DNA of 64,000 nucleotides from Psychroserpens burtonensis DSM 12212 (GCF_000425305.1 NZ_AUDE01000009.1:124001-188000); one strand, 5' to 3'; positions 45,530 through 55,452 are shown, numbered from the stretch's first letter. Made by a program: numbers and translations. The notes: generated by a model not told the origin, from the sequence alone.

Positions 45530-46249
45530 ATGATTAAATTATTCGCCGCTGTAAATCGTGTTCAAATTCTAAGTTTGGAACATCTCATTCCTATTGGATT
45601 GGCTATAATTGTAGCAGTAACTTTAATTAGGTTCGCGAGAACAATTTCTTCAGAAAGTCAGCAACGCGTGATTCACTATATCGCTATTTTTATATCGCTA
45701 GCAGTTATAACGTTCCATTTATATTATATGTTCACTACAGACTATAATATTAGAACAGACTTGCCTTTGTACTTGTGCAGTCTCTTGGCAATAATCATTC
45801 CAATTTTCACATATTATCGACACTATTGGATGTTCGAAATCTTAGTTTTTTGGGTCATCGCAGGAACTTTGCAAGGTGTTATTACTCCAGATATTGCTGA
45901 AGGCTTCCCTAGTTTAGATTATATGAGATATTGGATAGTTCATTTAGGACTATTAACTGTAATAGTTTACACTATTTTTGTCTTTAAGATGAAACCTAAA
46001 TTTAAAAGCATTTTTAAATCCTTTTTAGCATTGCAAGTGTATGTGGTCTTAATGATTGTGACGAATTACGTTTTAGAGGCTAATTATTTTTATTTGAATA
46101 GAAAGCCAGAATCTGCTTCAGTACTAGATTATTTTGGTGAATGGCCTTATTATATCATTGTTGCTCAGTTGATAATAATCCCTTTATTTCTAGTGATTTA
46201 CTTGCCGTTTTACATCTCTGAAGCAAAGAAAAAATCACTTCTCAAATAA
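45530..46249 (+). CDS. YwaF/TMEM164-type membrane protein
   Basis: 239 residues with six or seven membrane segments. The sequence [75 protein letters not shown] and the late [14 protein letters not shown] follow the TIGR02206/YwaF pattern. Function is unknown, although TMEM164 relatives in animals are acyltransferases; a similar activity here is speculative. It overlaps the convergent VOC gene by 15 bases. Confidence 0.8.
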   Translation: MIKLFAAVNRVQILSLEHLIPIGLAIIVAVTLIRFARTISSESQQRVIHYIAIFISLAVITFHLYYMFTTDYNIRTDLPLYLCSLLAIIIPIFTYYRHYWMFEILVFWVIAGTLQGVITPDIAEGFPSLDYMRYWIVHLGLLTVIVYTIFVFKMKPKFKSIFKSFLALQVYVVLMIVTNYVLEANYFYLNRKPESASVLDYFGEWPYYIIVAQLIIIPLFLVIYLPFYISEAKKKSLLK

Positions 46250-46660
46250 TTGATTCATGTCTTTAAAAGCTTTGAATTCAAGTGCATTTCCTGCAGGATC
46301 AAAAAAGAACATGGTAGTTTGTTCACCAACTTGGCCTTCAAATCTAACATAAGGCTCAATAATAAACTCTACACCTTTAGATGCAACCGTTTTGGAGAAG
46401 TCTTGAAATGTATCCCAAGGTAAAACGACGCCATAATGCGGGACAGGAACAGATTTTTCGTCAACAGCATTGGTATGAATTTCTTCTTTTGATTTTGGCT
46501 TATAATGAATAACGAGTTGATGTCCAAAGAAATTAAAATCTACCCAATGGTCACTACTTCGACCTTCTTCACAGTTGAGAATATCTCTGTAGAATGTTCT
46601 ACATTCTTCTAAATTATGAACAGGAATTGCAAGATGAAAAGGAGAGATATTAGTTGACAT
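46235..46660 (-). CDS. VOC (glyoxalase/bleomycin-resistance fold) protein
   Basis: 141 residues. [26 protein letters not shown] and the C-terminal [18 protein letters not shown] are the two beta-alpha-beta-beta-beta motifs of the VOC fold, with likely metal ligands His9 and a glutamate in ALEFK. Substrate unknown. It follows rluF by 10 bases on the same strand and may be transcribed with it. Confidence 0.83.
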   Translation of the reverse strand: MSTNISPFHLAIPVHNLEECRTFYRDILNCEEGRSSDHWVDFNFFGHQLVIHYKPKSKEEIHTNAVDEKSVPVPHYGVVLPWDTFQDFSKTVASKGVEFIIEPYVRFEGQVGEQTTMFFFDPAGNALEFKAFKDMNQLFEK

Positions 46661-46670
46661 AAATCTGCTA

Positions 46671-47417
46671 TTAATTATTTTTTTCTAAATACGTTTTGGT
46701 AGATGCTGCAAGTAGGTTATTTAATTCTGCGAATTCTCCTTTAGTCAATTCTCTGTATTCCCCAACAGGCATGTCTAAAGGGATATTCATGATGCGAACA
46801 CGTTTCAAGGAAGATACTTCATAGTTGAGGTAGTCGCACATACGACGTATTTGTCTATTTAAACCTTGAGTCAAAATGATGCTAAAGGTTTGCGAATCGA
46901 GCCGCTTGACATCACATTTCTTTGTGGTTTTTTCAAGTTCTTCTAGATAAATCCCACTGGACATATGTTTTATAAATGTTTGGGAAATGGGCTTGTCTAC
47001 AGTGACGATATATTCCTTTTCGTGATTATTACTTGCGCGAAGAATTTTATTGACAATATCCCCATCATCGGTTAAAAGGATTAAACCTTCACTAGGTTTA
47101 TCTAACCGTCCAATTGGAAAAATACGTTTAGGGTAATTTATAAAGTCAATGATATTATCTTTTTCTACACGAGTGTCTGTTGTACAAACGATACCTACAG
47201 GCTTATTAAACGCCAAATAAACAAACTTTTGTTTTGTGTTTTCTATGAGTTTTCCATCGACATGAACTTCATCGGAAGGCGCAATTTTAGTTCCCATTTC
47301 TGGTACAACGCCATTAATTGTTACTCGTCCAGCATCAATGAGCTTGTCTGCTTCTCTGCGAGAACAGTAGCCAACTTCGCTAAGAAATTTGTTGATTCGT
47401 TTTAAATTATCTACCAT
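46671..47417 (-). CDS. rluF: 23S rRNA pseudouridine synthase RluF-like
   Basis: 248 residues with an N-terminal S4 RNA-binding domain ([30 protein letters not shown]) and a catalytic domain whose motif [17 protein letters not shown] places the catalytic Asp at 106. The [11 protein letters not shown] and [30 protein letters not shown] segments point to the RluB/E/F group, closest to RluF. It modifies 23S rRNA, and related enzymes also modify tRNA-Tyr. The stop of the alpha/beta hydrolase gene lies 17 bases upstream. Confidence 0.88.
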   Translation of the reverse strand: MVDNLKRINKFLSEVGYCSRREADKLIDAGRVTINGVVPEMGTKIAPSDEVHVDGKLIENTKQKFVYLAFNKPVGIVCTTDTRVEKDNIIDFINYPKRIFPIGRLDKPSEGLILLTDDGDIVNKILRASNNHEKEYIVTVDKPISQTFIKHMSSGIYLEELEKTTKKCDVKRLDSQTFSIILTQGLNRQIRRMCDYLNYEVSSLKRVRIMNIPLDMPVGEYRELTKGEFAELNNLLAASTKTYLEKNN

Positions 47418-47434
47418 GAGACAAAATTACAAAA

Positions 47435-48262
47435 CTAAGCGTTAACAAAATCTATAATATGATTGTTTACTTCTTCATGTCGTAAACCGTGACCAAAACC
47501 TTCCGTAGAAATAAGTGTGGCATTTTTGAAGTAATTCTTAAAATCTTCTGCGTCACTATAAGGAATAATCCTATCTTTTTTATCATGAATTAAGAGCCCT
47601 TGAGTATCTTCGTTTTCTAGAAATCGTGCCGCATTAAAATGTTCTGGTTTCTCTTTAAAACGCTCATGTATTAGTTCATCCATAGCCTTGGATACACGTT
47701 TGTTGTAACCCATCATAGCAGTATATCGACTAAAAACACCAACAAAGTTGGAAGGGGCTCCTAATAAAATTAATTTATTTACAGAGGGTAATTCATACTT
47801 GCTTTTACAAAAAGCGGTAGCCATCCCGCCAACCGAGTGTCCAATAATAATATTTGCATTAAATTTCTTTGCTACAATATGAATACACTCAGCATACAGT
47901 ACAGCATTAAATAGTTTTCCGCTTGATCTGCCATGAGCAGGTGCATCTAAAGCCACAATATTATAATCTAGCTTTTTAAGTCTTTCGATCAATGATTTCC
48001 ATCTAAAAGAATTGCTTTCCCAACCATGAGCTAATAAAATAGTCTCCTTTTTACCTAACCATCGGTAGGTCATAATATTGAGGTTTTCATAGTCAATATC
48101 CTCAATAAAAGCAGTCATTAAGAAATCTTTTTCTGGCTCTTTAAGTTTGATTTTTCTAGGTTTCGAAAATAGCTTAAGAGCTATTTTGCCTCCAAGTTTA
48201 GGAGATAACATACTCGTGATATTTATAAAACCACCTATTGTCTTTACTATAGCTTGTCTCAT
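47435..48262 (-). CDS. Alpha/beta hydrolase
   Basis: 275 residues from MRQAIVKTIGGF. An earlier in-frame ATG adds 15 residues, but the chosen ATG overlaps the cupin stop as ATGA, the signature of coupling. The oxyanion region is LLAHGWESNSFRW, the nucleophile serine lies in IIGHSVGGMATAF, the acid is in LIHDKKDRIIPY and the catalytic histidine in GFGHGLRH. The substrate (ester, lactone or other) is unknown. Confidence 0.87.
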   Translation of the reverse strand: MRQAIVKTIGGFINITSMLSPKLGGKIALKLFSKPRKIKLKEPEKDFLMTAFIEDIDYENLNIMTYRWLGKKETILLAHGWESNSFRWKSLIERLKKLDYNIVALDAPAHGRSSGKLFNAVLYAECIHIVAKKFNANIIIGHSVGGMATAFCKSKYELPSVNKLILLGAPSNFVGVFSRYTAMMGYNKRVSKAMDELIHERFKEKPEHFNAARFLENEDTQGLLIHDKKDRIIPYSDAEDFKNYFKNATLISTEGFGHGLRHEEVNNHIIDFVNA

Positions 48263-48624
48263 TGATCTTCTCTGTTTACTAAGTCCATAGAAAAAGCAGG
48301 TGTGCATATAGCGATGTATTCACAAGCAATAGTGAAAGGGTTGGAGTATTGAACTCTGGTGTTCTTATTAATCTTTATGGATTGACCAGCATCCAGAATA
48401 ATAGTTTCTCCTTCAATTATAAATTGTTTTTTACCTTTAATGATATAAGTATATTCATCAAATTCTGGAGTTTGAAAAGGCTCACTCCATCCCGTAGGAG
48501 CTATCATGTGAGCAATACTTATTTGTGAGTTGCCATCTGTAGCATTTCCAAAATGTTCTTCAATGACTTTTCCGTCAGTAGTGGGAACAACAAAAGGAGC
48601 GTTTTGAATCTTATATTTTTTCAT
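48259..48624 (-). CDS. Cupin-domain protein
   Basis: 121 residues with a single small beta-barrel: the first cupin motif is degenerate (TPEFDEYTYIIKGKKQFIIEG) and the second is LDAGQSIKINKNTRVQYSNP. Two of the usual metal-binding histidines are missing, so it may bind a ligand rather than a catalytic metal. It overlaps the alpha/beta hydrolase start by 4 bases and is translated together with it. Confidence 0.8.
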   Translation of the reverse strand: MKKYKIQNAPFVVPTTDGKVIEEHFGNATDGNSQISIAHMIAPTGWSEPFQTPEFDEYTYIIKGKKQFIIEGETIILDAGQSIKINKNTRVQYSNPFTIACEYIAICTPAFSMDLVNREDQ

Positions 48625-48693
48625 GTATGATTATGTATTTCTCTCTAAACTTTTTAGTTGTGTATTATTCAACATGTTAAATTGCTTAATCTA

Positions 48694-49254
48694 CTATTGC
48701 CAATGCATTATAAAATATTTAACCTGGGCAGCATCAGGTATTTGAACTGGCTCTATTTTAAGTGTCATATCGAATCTTAAGTTTGCAGGTAATTCTTTTT
48801 TATCTATTGTAAAAGAGGCATCGATTTCGTCAATATAAATAACGACTGAATTTATAAGATTATTTATACTAGAAATTTTATAAGCTTCTTTTAGGTCTTT
48901 GAAAGTACTTAATAAGGAAATGTCCTTTTCTGTTTTATAGTTTTCGCTCAATATTCTAACACTACCAATCACAGAGGTTGAATCTAATGCTCGTCGAGGA
49001 GATAGAATCAACATTTTTATTCCTTCAGAAGAATAGATTTCAATGTCATTATTTTGTAATATGAATTGATCTCCTTTAAGAGAAGGTTGTATTATAGAAT
49101 CCTTTGCAAATACTAATTTTAAATCTTTAACCTGAGTAGAATCGGTTAGCAAACCGATATTTTGTTTATTAATCAAGAATGGATTTTGTTCTTTTTCCGA
49201 GGTGCAACTTGATAGCAATGCGGTTACAACGATAATGGTGAATAGTTTTGTCAT
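48694..49254 (-). CDS. Lipoprotein of unknown function
   Basis: 186 residues with a lipoprotein signal (MTKLFTIIVVTALLSSC, lipid-modified Cys17). The rest is mostly beta-strand (DLKLVFAKDSIIQ, GDQFILQNNDIEIYSSEG, VVIYIDEIDASFTIDKKEL) with no catalytic motif; I do not recognise the family. It starts 30 bases after the HerA-like gene stop on the same strand, which suggests cotranscription but gives no functional clue. Confidence 0.78.
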   Translation of the reverse strand: MTKLFTIIVVTALLSSCTSEKEQNPFLINKQNIGLLTDSTQVKDLKLVFAKDSIIQPSLKGDQFILQNNDIEIYSSEGIKMLILSPRRALDSTSVIGSVRILSENYKTEKDISLLSTFKDLKEAYKISSINNLINSVVIYIDEIDASFTIDKKELPANLRFDMTLKIEPVQIPDAAQVKYFIMHWQ

Positions 49255-49284
49255 ATGAATTATAAAAAGGGGTCTAAAAATTAA

Positions 49285-50823
49285 TTATTTAAGCAATTTT
49301 GTCAAGATACCAAGAACACTTCTAATTACAGTAGGACTTGTCAAAACTTTAAGGATTGGATTCTGTCTAGTACTTCTTCTGCGAGACAGGGATGAGCGTC
49401 TTTTACTTTCAGCTTTTTCTAGAGCATCTCTTTCTTGACGTGCTTTTTCTTTAGCGTCTTCTGCATCAGCAATCTCAATTTTTTTACTAAGCATTTCGTA
49501 AGCGCTCTCTCTATCTATGTCGTGGTTGTATTTTTTTGCAAGTTTAGATTTTCCGAGTAGACCACTAAGCTCTAAATCTGTTAGAACATCCATTCTACTC
49601 ATTGGGGCGCGCATCATTGTTGCAGCCAAAGGTGTAGGTCTTCCTTTTTCATCTAATGCAGATACTAATGCTTCTCCAATACCTAATGATGTTAAAACAT
49701 CGGCAGTATCGTAAAATTCAGTATCTGGATAGTTCTGAGCAGTTAATTTTATTGCTTTTCTATCTTTTGCTGTAAATGCTCTTAGCGCATGTTGAACTTT
49801 TAAACCTAACTGACCTAAAATAGCTTCAGGAACATCTGTTGGGTTTTGAGTTACAAAATACAAGCCAACACCTTTACTACGAATCAATTTTACGATACTT
49901 TCAATTTGGCCTAATAATGCTTTTGAGGCTTCGTTAAAAATCAAATGCGCTTCATCAATAAACAAAATAAGTTCAGGTCGGCCACTATCACCTTGTTCTG
50001 GGAATGTAGAATATATTTCTGCCAATAGACTCAGCATAAATGTGGAGAATAATTTTGGTCTATCCTGAATATCTGTTAAACGAATAATATTGATATAACC
50101 TCTTCCGCTATCATCAACGCGCAATAAATCGTTAACTTCAAATGAGGTTTCGCCAAAAAATAAAGCGCCACCTTGTTGTTCAATTTCAACTATTTTTCTT
50201 AGAATAGCACCTGTAGATGCTGTGGAGATTCTTCCGTAGGCTTCAGTAAATTCTATTTTGCCTTCTTGCGTTGCGTATTGTAATATTTTCTTGAAATCTT
50301 TTAAATCGAGTAAAGGCAATTTATGATCATCACAATATTTAAAAATTACTGATACAACACCAGATTGTGTTTCAGATAAGTCTAAGATTCTAGAGAAAAG
50401 AACAGGCCCAAATTCACTAACGGTGGCACGAAGTCTTACACCATCTTGTTCAGACAATGTCATGACTTCAACAGGAAATGATTTAGATTCAAAAGGTAAT
50501 CCTATTTTGGCATGACGTTCATCAATTTTTGCATGACCAGGACTTGGTTTTGCCAACCCACTTAGATCACCTTTTATGTCCATTAATAATACTGGGATAC
50601 CTTTTTCGCTCAAACTCTCAGCTAAAACCTGAAGCGTTTTAGTCTTTCCGGTACCAGTAGCGCCAGCAATCAAACCATGCCTATTCATCGTTTTTAGAGG
50701 CACATTCACAAAGGCATTGGTTAGGGCTTCACCATCCAACATGGCAGACCCTAAAGTGATATAATCACCTTTATTCGTATTTCCTTCTGTGATTTCCTTT
50801 AAAAAATCGTCAGTTCTACTCAT
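49285..50823 (-). CDS. HerA-like ATPase (DUF853/YjgR)
   Basis: 512 residues. Walker A GATGTGKT (54-61), VLLMDIKGDLSGLAKPSPGHAK, Walker B LILFIDEAHLIFNEA and the VTQNPTDVPEAILGQLGLKVQHALRAF sensor region fit the DUF853 branch of HerA/FtsK-type ATPases. The C-terminus is a charged coiled-coil tail (DAEDAKEKARQERDALEKAESK) ending in a basic stretch. DNA or membrane-linked roles have been proposed for the family but are not settled. It is divergent from the exported RidA gene. Confidence 0.9.
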   Translation of the reverse strand: MSRTDDFLKEITEGNTNKGDYITLGSAMLDGEALTNAFVNVPLKTMNRHGLIAGATGTGKTKTLQVLAESLSEKGIPVLLMDIKGDLSGLAKPSPGHAKIDERHAKIGLPFESKSFPVEVMTLSEQDGVRLRATVSEFGPVLFSRILDLSETQSGVVSVIFKYCDDHKLPLLDLKDFKKILQYATQEGKIEFTEAYGRISTASTGAILRKIVEIEQQGGALFFGETSFEVNDLLRVDDSGRGYINIIRLTDIQDRPKLFSTFMLSLLAEIYSTFPEQGDSGRPELILFIDEAHLIFNEASKALLGQIESIVKLIRSKGVGLYFVTQNPTDVPEAILGQLGLKVQHALRAFTAKDRKAIKLTAQNYPDTEFYDTADVLTSLGIGEALVSALDEKGRPTPLAATMMRAPMSRMDVLTDLELSGLLGKSKLAKKYNHDIDRESAYEMLSKKIEIADAEDAKEKARQERDALEKAESKRRSSLSRRRSTRQNPILKVLTSPTVIRSVLGILTKLLK

Positions 50824-50880
50824 GCATTCAAAATTTGTATAAAAATAGTATAATTTTAGACAAGTTTAAAATCAACTAAA

Positions 50881-51327
50881 ATGAAACATTTACTATTTAT
50901 TATTACTCTATTTTTTTGCTTCGGAAATGTGTCTTGCATAAAAAGTTCTTCGGAAATCGTCTTCTACAAATCTCATGAACCCAAAAAAGAACAAGCACCT
51001 TTTAGCGATGTAGTTGATGCCAACGGGTTTTTATTTCTAGCAGGACAAGTTGGGATGAATCATAAAACGAGAACGCTTGTTGAAGGTGGAATAGAAGCAG
51101 AGACGAAACAGTGTTTAGAAAATATAAAAGCGGTTTTAGAACAGCATGATTCAGGATTAGATAAGGTTGTAAAATGTACTGTGATTTTAAAAAATATAGA
51201 TGACTTTGCAGCCTTCAATGCGGTTTATAAGTCTTACTTTTCGAAGAAACCGGCAAGGACCACGTTTGCAGCGTCAGGATTAGCTGTTGGAGCTCTTATT
51301 GAAATAGATGTTATTGCGGTTAAATAG
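50881..51327 (+). CDS. Exported RidA-family protein (predicted lipoprotein)
   Basis: 148 residues. Residues 20-148 form a RidA/YjgF domain with the conserved VVDANGFLFLAGQVG, the arginine (Arg126) in PARTTFAASGLAVGALIEID and Glu141, the residues used for imine/enamine deamination. Unusually, a signal sequence (MKHLLFIITLFFCFGNVSC, lipobox NVSC, Cys19) precedes it, so the enzyme should be outside the cytoplasm. Two copies of the CTTCGGAAAT word lie in the signal region. Confidence 0.87.
   Translation: MKHLLFIITLFFCFGNVSCIKSSSEIVFYKSHEPKKEQAPFSDVVDANGFLFLAGQVGMNHKTRTLVEGGIEAETKQCLENIKAVLEQHDSGLDKVVKCTVILKNIDDFAAFNAVYKSYFSKKPARTTFAASGLAVGALIEIDVIAVK
50929..50958 (+). repeat. Direct pair of the CTTCGGAAAT word
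   Basis: CTTCGGAAATG at 50929-50939 and CTTCGGAAATC at 50948-50958, 8 bases apart, in different reading phases (Phe-Gly-Asn and Ser-Glu-Ile). Confidence 0.7.
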
Positions 51328-51613
51328 ATTACAGTAAAGAAGTTATTTTAAGAGTGGTAATTAGTTTTGAAGTCCATAGCTTAATGCAATAAGTTAATTT
51401 TAAATACGAGGGTTATATGGGAATTTGTCAAACAATAGCCTGATAAATTAAATAGCGCAGAGTGGTTTTTTTTTCTGGTTTATGTAAACTGTTAGAGAAA
51501 GCTCTTTGCCTTGACAGTCAAAAGCTCTCGGTACTGTGAAAGAAAAAAAATATTTCGAAGAGAAACAGTCTAAATTTACTGTATACAGCCACTGAATACT
51601 GCCTACTATTTAA
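51328..51613. other. Spacer before queE
   Basis: About 290 bases without a gene. AAAGCTCT occurs twice near 51500 and a short ACAGT/ACTGT pair surrounds the second copy. I looked for a preQ1 riboswitch and saw none. Confidence 0.4.
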
Positions 51614-51621
51614 TACATTTG
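51614..51621 (+). promoter_or_regulatory. -7 box directly before queE
   Basis: TACATTTG matches TANNTTTG and ends 6 bases before the ATG at 51628. Transcription would start at or within a base or two of the start codon, giving a leaderless mRNA. It also argues against the TTG at 51619 as start. Confidence 0.55.
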
Positions 51622-51627
51622 CAGGCT

Positions 51628-52260
51628 ATGACAAGAACAGAACAACAAGATCTTATTGATAAAGGATTACTCTTGCCTCTAATGGAAGAGTTTTACACCA
51701 TTCAAGGTGAAGGTTTTCATAAAGGAACAGCAGCGTATTTTATAAGAATAGGGGGCTGTGATGTAGGTTGCCATTGGTGTGATGTGAAGGAGAGCTGGTT
51801 GGCTGAATTACATCCACCTACAGAAACCGAAAAGATTGTTTCAAATGCTGTAAAGTACAGTAATACGATTGTGGTTACAGGTGGTGAACCATTAATGTGG
51901 GATATGAATCCGTTAACCGCACAATTGAAAGCTAAAGGGTTACAAACTCATATTGAAACGTCTGGTGCTTATGAATTATCTGGTACTTGGGATTGGATTT
52001 GTCTCTCACCAAAGAAGATGAAATTACCAACCGAAAAAGTCTATGAAAAGGCGCATGAATTGAAGTGTATCATTTATAATAAAGATGACTTTAGGTTTGC
52101 TGAAGAGCAAGCCGCAAAAGTAAATAAAGACTGTATTTTGTATCTACAACCAGAATGGAGTAAACGAGATAAAGTAGTGCCTCAAATCGTAAATTATGTC
52201 ATGAAAAACCCAAAATGGAAGGTGTCTCTACAAACCCATAAATATTTAAATATTCCGTAA
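51628..52260 (+). CDS. queE: 7-carboxy-7-deazaguanine synthase (radical SAM)
   Basis: 210 residues from ATG 51628; an in-frame TTG three codons earlier lies inside the -7 box and is rejected. The radical SAM cluster motif is C44-x3-C48-x2-C51 in GGCDVGCHWCDV. MEEFYTIQGEGFHKG, VVTGGEPLMWD and the THIETSG segment are further family marks. It makes the deazaguanine core of queuosine (or related) tRNA modification. No queC/queD lie nearby. The N-terminal insertion pattern is that of the Bacteroidota QueE group. Confidence 0.93.
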   Translation: MTRTEQQDLIDKGLLLPLMEEFYTIQGEGFHKGTAAYFIRIGGCDVGCHWCDVKESWLAELHPPTETEKIVSNAVKYSNTIVVTGGEPLMWDMNPLTAQLKAKGLQTHIETSGAYELSGTWDWICLSPKKMKLPTEKVYEKAHELKCIIYNKDDFRFAEEQAAKVNKDCILYLQPEWSKRDKVVPQIVNYVMKNPKWKVSLQTHKYLNIP

Positions 52261-52362
52261 GGTGCTTATAGCTAAATCGTTATTGTGGTTATTGCTAATA
52301 GCAATTCATGTAAATTATAATTAAAACGAAAAATTGCTATCTTTAAGAGCTATCAAGTTTTT

Positions 52363-54381
52363 ATGAAATATACTCTCTTAGTCATTTCCTTATTATTTGG
52401 ATTTCAAATAGTAGCCCAAGATTTAGACCTTCAACGTAAAATAGAATTTGTCAATTCAAAGATTCAACAAACAGAAAAAGGAGAACGCCTTAATTGGTTT
52501 GATAGTTTGACAAAACTCACCTATCGCAATCCAGAATTAGAATACGATGCCATACTTCGTAAAACTATTGATTTTGCTATCAAATTAGATTCTTTAAATT
52601 TCGCTACCAAAAAAGTAGCTGATTTAATAGGCTTTCAAAATAATTTTTTAGGCAAACCTCAGGAAGGTCTCAAGCTGTTTAATACCTATGTCGAGAAATT
52701 AAATAAAGGAACAGATTTTGGTGCCATTGGTCGAATGTATTTAAATGCGGCTGATAGTTATTATTATACAGGTGATATCGACACTTCTTTTGAATATTAT
52801 ACCATCACAAAAGATTATGCTGAAAAAGCAAACGACGAGTATTTGTATGCTTATGCCGTAATGTACACAGGATATAATGAATCTGAAATCGGTAAGTTTG
52901 CAGAAGCATCTCAGAGTTTAAAAGAAGCCGCAGCCATATTTGTAAAACTCAAGGATACTACGAATATTCTTGGGGCTAAAAATGGACTAGCAGTTCTGTA
53001 TAGTAGAAACGCATTTTATGAAGAGGCTGAAAAAGAACGCAACGAATCTATTTTGATGATTGGAAAAACAGATAGATATACAGCCTTAACAAATTTATAC
53101 TTTAATGCTGCTGAAGATCATAAAAAAATAGGAGATTTTAAGCAGCAACTACTCAATATTAAAGCCGCCTTTTTGGCGAATAGTAAAACAAATAATGCGT
53201 TTTTGGCAGAGCCTGTAATATTAACTCAGCTTGTCAATGCCTATTGTAAAAACGACAGTATATTGCAAGCCGAAAAGTATTTTGAAGATCTCAATGCCTT
53301 ATTTGTGAAAGATGAAAGTGAAGACCTTAAAGAGCAAATTGTAAAAGCAAAACGCGTATTGTCTTTTACTAAAGGCGACTATGAAAATGCCATAAAATAT
53401 AGTTCTGAGTTTTTATCATTGCTACAGAATAAAAAAACGCATCTTGGTGATATTGTTGCAGCCGAACAATTTTTGGCAGAGGCATACAAAGCAAGTGGCG
53501 ATGATATCAATTATAAAAAACATCTCCTGAATCATTATACCCTTAAAGATTCTCTTTCAAATATTCAAAATGTAAAATCTTTAGCTTATTACCAAACACT
53601 TTACGAAACAGAAAAGCGAGATTTGAAGATTGAAAACCAAAACGCTAATATCAGTTTATTAAATCTTAAGAATAAGAGTAAAACTCAATTATTAATTTTT
53701 GGATCTCTAGGCTTTTTATTACTATTCGGTGGGATTATTGTTTACCGTTCCTTTGTAAGCGCCAAGAAACGCGGACTAGCACAACAAGAATTTTCGCAAC
53801 AGCTTATTGCTGCTCAAGAGCAAGAACGAACGCGTATTGCCAAAGATTTACACGATGGTGTTGGGCAGCAAATCACACTTATTAAAATGAAAGCTCAGAA
53901 TAGTGACCAAACAGAACTGTCTGGTTTGGCTCATAATGCCTTAGAAGAAGTGCGAAGTATCTCTAGAGACTTATACCCAGTTACCTTAAAAAAGCTAGGG
54001 CTAACGGATAGTATTGAGCAGTTGCTTTTAGATTTGGACGAAGAAACTGATCTTTTTATATCGATAGAAATTGATGATGTCAATACCAGTTTTAATGAAA
54101 CTGAATCCCTCAATTTTTACAGATTTATACAGGAATCTGTAAACAATGTATTAAAGCATGCTAAAGCTAAAACCTTAATTTTAAATATAGTAAAGCAGAG
54201 TGATGGTATTAAAGTCTTAATAAAAGATAATGGCCAAGGTTTTGAGGTGAACAAAATGATAAATCAAAATAGTTTAGGTTTAAAAACGATGGCCGAGCGT
54301 ATTAGTATGCTCAAGGGCAACTTATCTATTAAAAGCAAAAGAGATGAAGGCACATCTATATTAGTACAAATTCCAGTATAA
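52363..54381 (+). CDS. TPR sensor histidine kinase (NarX/HisKA_3 type)
   Basis: 672 residues. A signal peptide (MKYTLLVISLLFGFQIVAQ), about 400 residues of tetratricopeptide-like helices, one membrane segment near 446-467 (LLIFGSLGFLLLFGGIIVY), a HisKA_3 domain with phospho-accepting His497 in RIAKDLHDGVGQQ, and a HATPase domain (NFYRFIQESVNNVLKHA, VLIKDNGQGF, LGLKTMAERI). It pairs with the LuxR-type regulator that begins 2 bases downstream. The signal sensed is unknown. Confidence 0.93.
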   Translation: MKYTLLVISLLFGFQIVAQDLDLQRKIEFVNSKIQQTEKGERLNWFDSLTKLTYRNPELEYDAILRKTIDFAIKLDSLNFATKKVADLIGFQNNFLGKPQEGLKLFNTYVEKLNKGTDFGAIGRMYLNAADSYYYTGDIDTSFEYYTITKDYAEKANDEYLYAYAVMYTGYNESEIGKFAEASQSLKEAAAIFVKLKDTTNILGAKNGLAVLYSRNAFYEEAEKERNESILMIGKTDRYTALTNLYFNAAEDHKKIGDFKQQLLNIKAAFLANSKTNNAFLAEPVILTQLVNAYCKNDSILQAEKYFEDLNALFVKDESEDLKEQIVKAKRVLSFTKGDYENAIKYSSEFLSLLQNKKTHLGDIVAAEQFLAEAYKASGDDINYKKHLLNHYTLKDSLSNIQNVKSLAYYQTLYETEKRDLKIENQNANISLLNLKNKSKTQLLIFGSLGFLLLFGGIIVYRSFVSAKKRGLAQQEFSQQLIAAQEQERTRIAKDLHDGVGQQITLIKMKAQNSDQTELSGLAHNALEEVRSISRDLYPVTLKKLGLTDSIEQLLLDLDEETDLFISIEIDDVNTSFNETESLNFYRFIQESVNNVLKHAKAKTLILNIVKQSDGIKVLIKDNGQGFEVNKMINQNSLGLKTMAERISMLKGNLSIKSKRDEGTSILVQIPV

Positions 54382-54383
54382 AA

Positions 54384-55019
54384 ATGAATAATATCACACT
54401 TGTTGTAGCAGACGACCATCCTTTGTTATTAAGTGGCTTAGTTGGTCAGTTGAAGAATCATAATTATGATATTTTAGCGACTGCAGAAAATGGGGCCATA
54501 GCCTTAGAACGCATTCTAAACCTAAAACCAAGTATTGCCATTTTAGACGAAGAAATGCCAAGACTTACTGGTTTTGAAGTGATACAAAAATGCATAGAAA
54601 AAAAGATAGAGACCAAATTCATTATTCTCACTTCGCACAAGGAAAAATCTTTTATTTATAAAGCAAAAAAATTAAATATTTCGGGTTATATTCTAAAAGA
54701 TGATCCTTTTAAGGAGCTTCACAATTGCATACAAAGTATAAGTAATGGAACGCCTTATTTTAGTTCTACCTTTACTAGAGTGTTTGAAGATGAGGTGGCA
54801 CCGCAATTAAAAACAATGAAATTATTGTCACCATCAGAGCGCGTTATTGTGCGCTTGATAGGTCAAGGTGAATCCTCAAAAGATATCGGTGAACTCTTAT
54901 CACTATCTCATAGAACTATTGAGAAACACCGCTCCAATATTATAGCTAAGTTAGGTCTTGCAGGAGATAAACATACCCTTATGTTATGGGCAAAAGAAAA
55001 CTTAGAGTTTATTAATTAG
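54384..55019 (+). CDS. LuxR/NarL-type response regulator
   Basis: 211 residues. The receiver domain has acidic Asp10/Asp11, the phosphorylated Asp55 in AILDEEMPR and Lys105 in YILKDDPF. The C-terminal LuxR helix-turn-helix is LSPSERVIVRLIGQGESSKDIGELLSLSHRTIEKHRSNIIAKLGL. It starts 2 bases after the kinase stop and is its partner. Target genes are not evident from the neighbours. Confidence 0.95.
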   Translation: MNNITLVVADDHPLLLSGLVGQLKNHNYDILATAENGAIALERILNLKPSIAILDEEMPRLTGFEVIQKCIEKKIETKFIILTSHKEKSFIYKAKKLNISGYILKDDPFKELHNCIQSISNGTPYFSSTFTRVFEDEVAPQLKTMKLLSPSERVIVRLIGQGESSKDIGELLSLSHRTIEKHRSNIIAKLGLAGDKHTLMLWAKENLEFIN

Positions 55020-55419
55020 ACCTAAAGTCTTAATCCAGGATTTTATGGACAGCCTAAGGAAAAAAAGTGTGGTTGATAGTTTGAATAATAAAAATAGGCA
55101 ATCGAGTAAAATTGATAATTAGGGTCTAGAAAAATTAGATTGGCTTAAATATTAAACGTACTCAAGACATAACATAAGTACCTGCTTAAAAATACTGTGT
55201 TGAGAAAAAAATAATTGGCTTGTATTTATTTGCTTCTAAAGACGGTTTAATAAAACGATTATAGTTAGTTTATGAGTCGTCAGTTTTACTAAATGATAAC
55301 GTGCTATAGATAGTGGTATTAGCAGCGTGAGGGTTGAGGTCTGAATTATAAAAAATTTTATATGTCCACTACCAAGAATAGTACTGATTATTAAATAGCA
55401 TATATTAAAATTAATACAT
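55020..55419. other. Convergent intergenic region without a gene
   Basis: About 400 AT-rich bases after the response regulator. I see no open frame of interest, tRNA or strong hairpin before the terminator at 55420. Confidence 0.5.
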
Positions 55420-55452
55420 AAAAAAAGCCTTGATTTCTCAAAGCTTTTTTTT
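55420..55452 (-). terminator. Bidirectional terminator after the DUF2911 gene
   Basis: AAAAAAAGC/GCTTTTTTT arms with CTTGA/TCAA pairs and a 4-base loop, T runs on both strands. It serves the minus-strand DUF2911 gene and could stop plus-strand read-through. Confidence 0.8.

Noticed and set aside
51328-51627. preQ1 riboswitch before queE
   Set aside because: The short pseudoknot-type aptamer pattern was not found, and the -7 box lies too close to the ATG to leave a leader.
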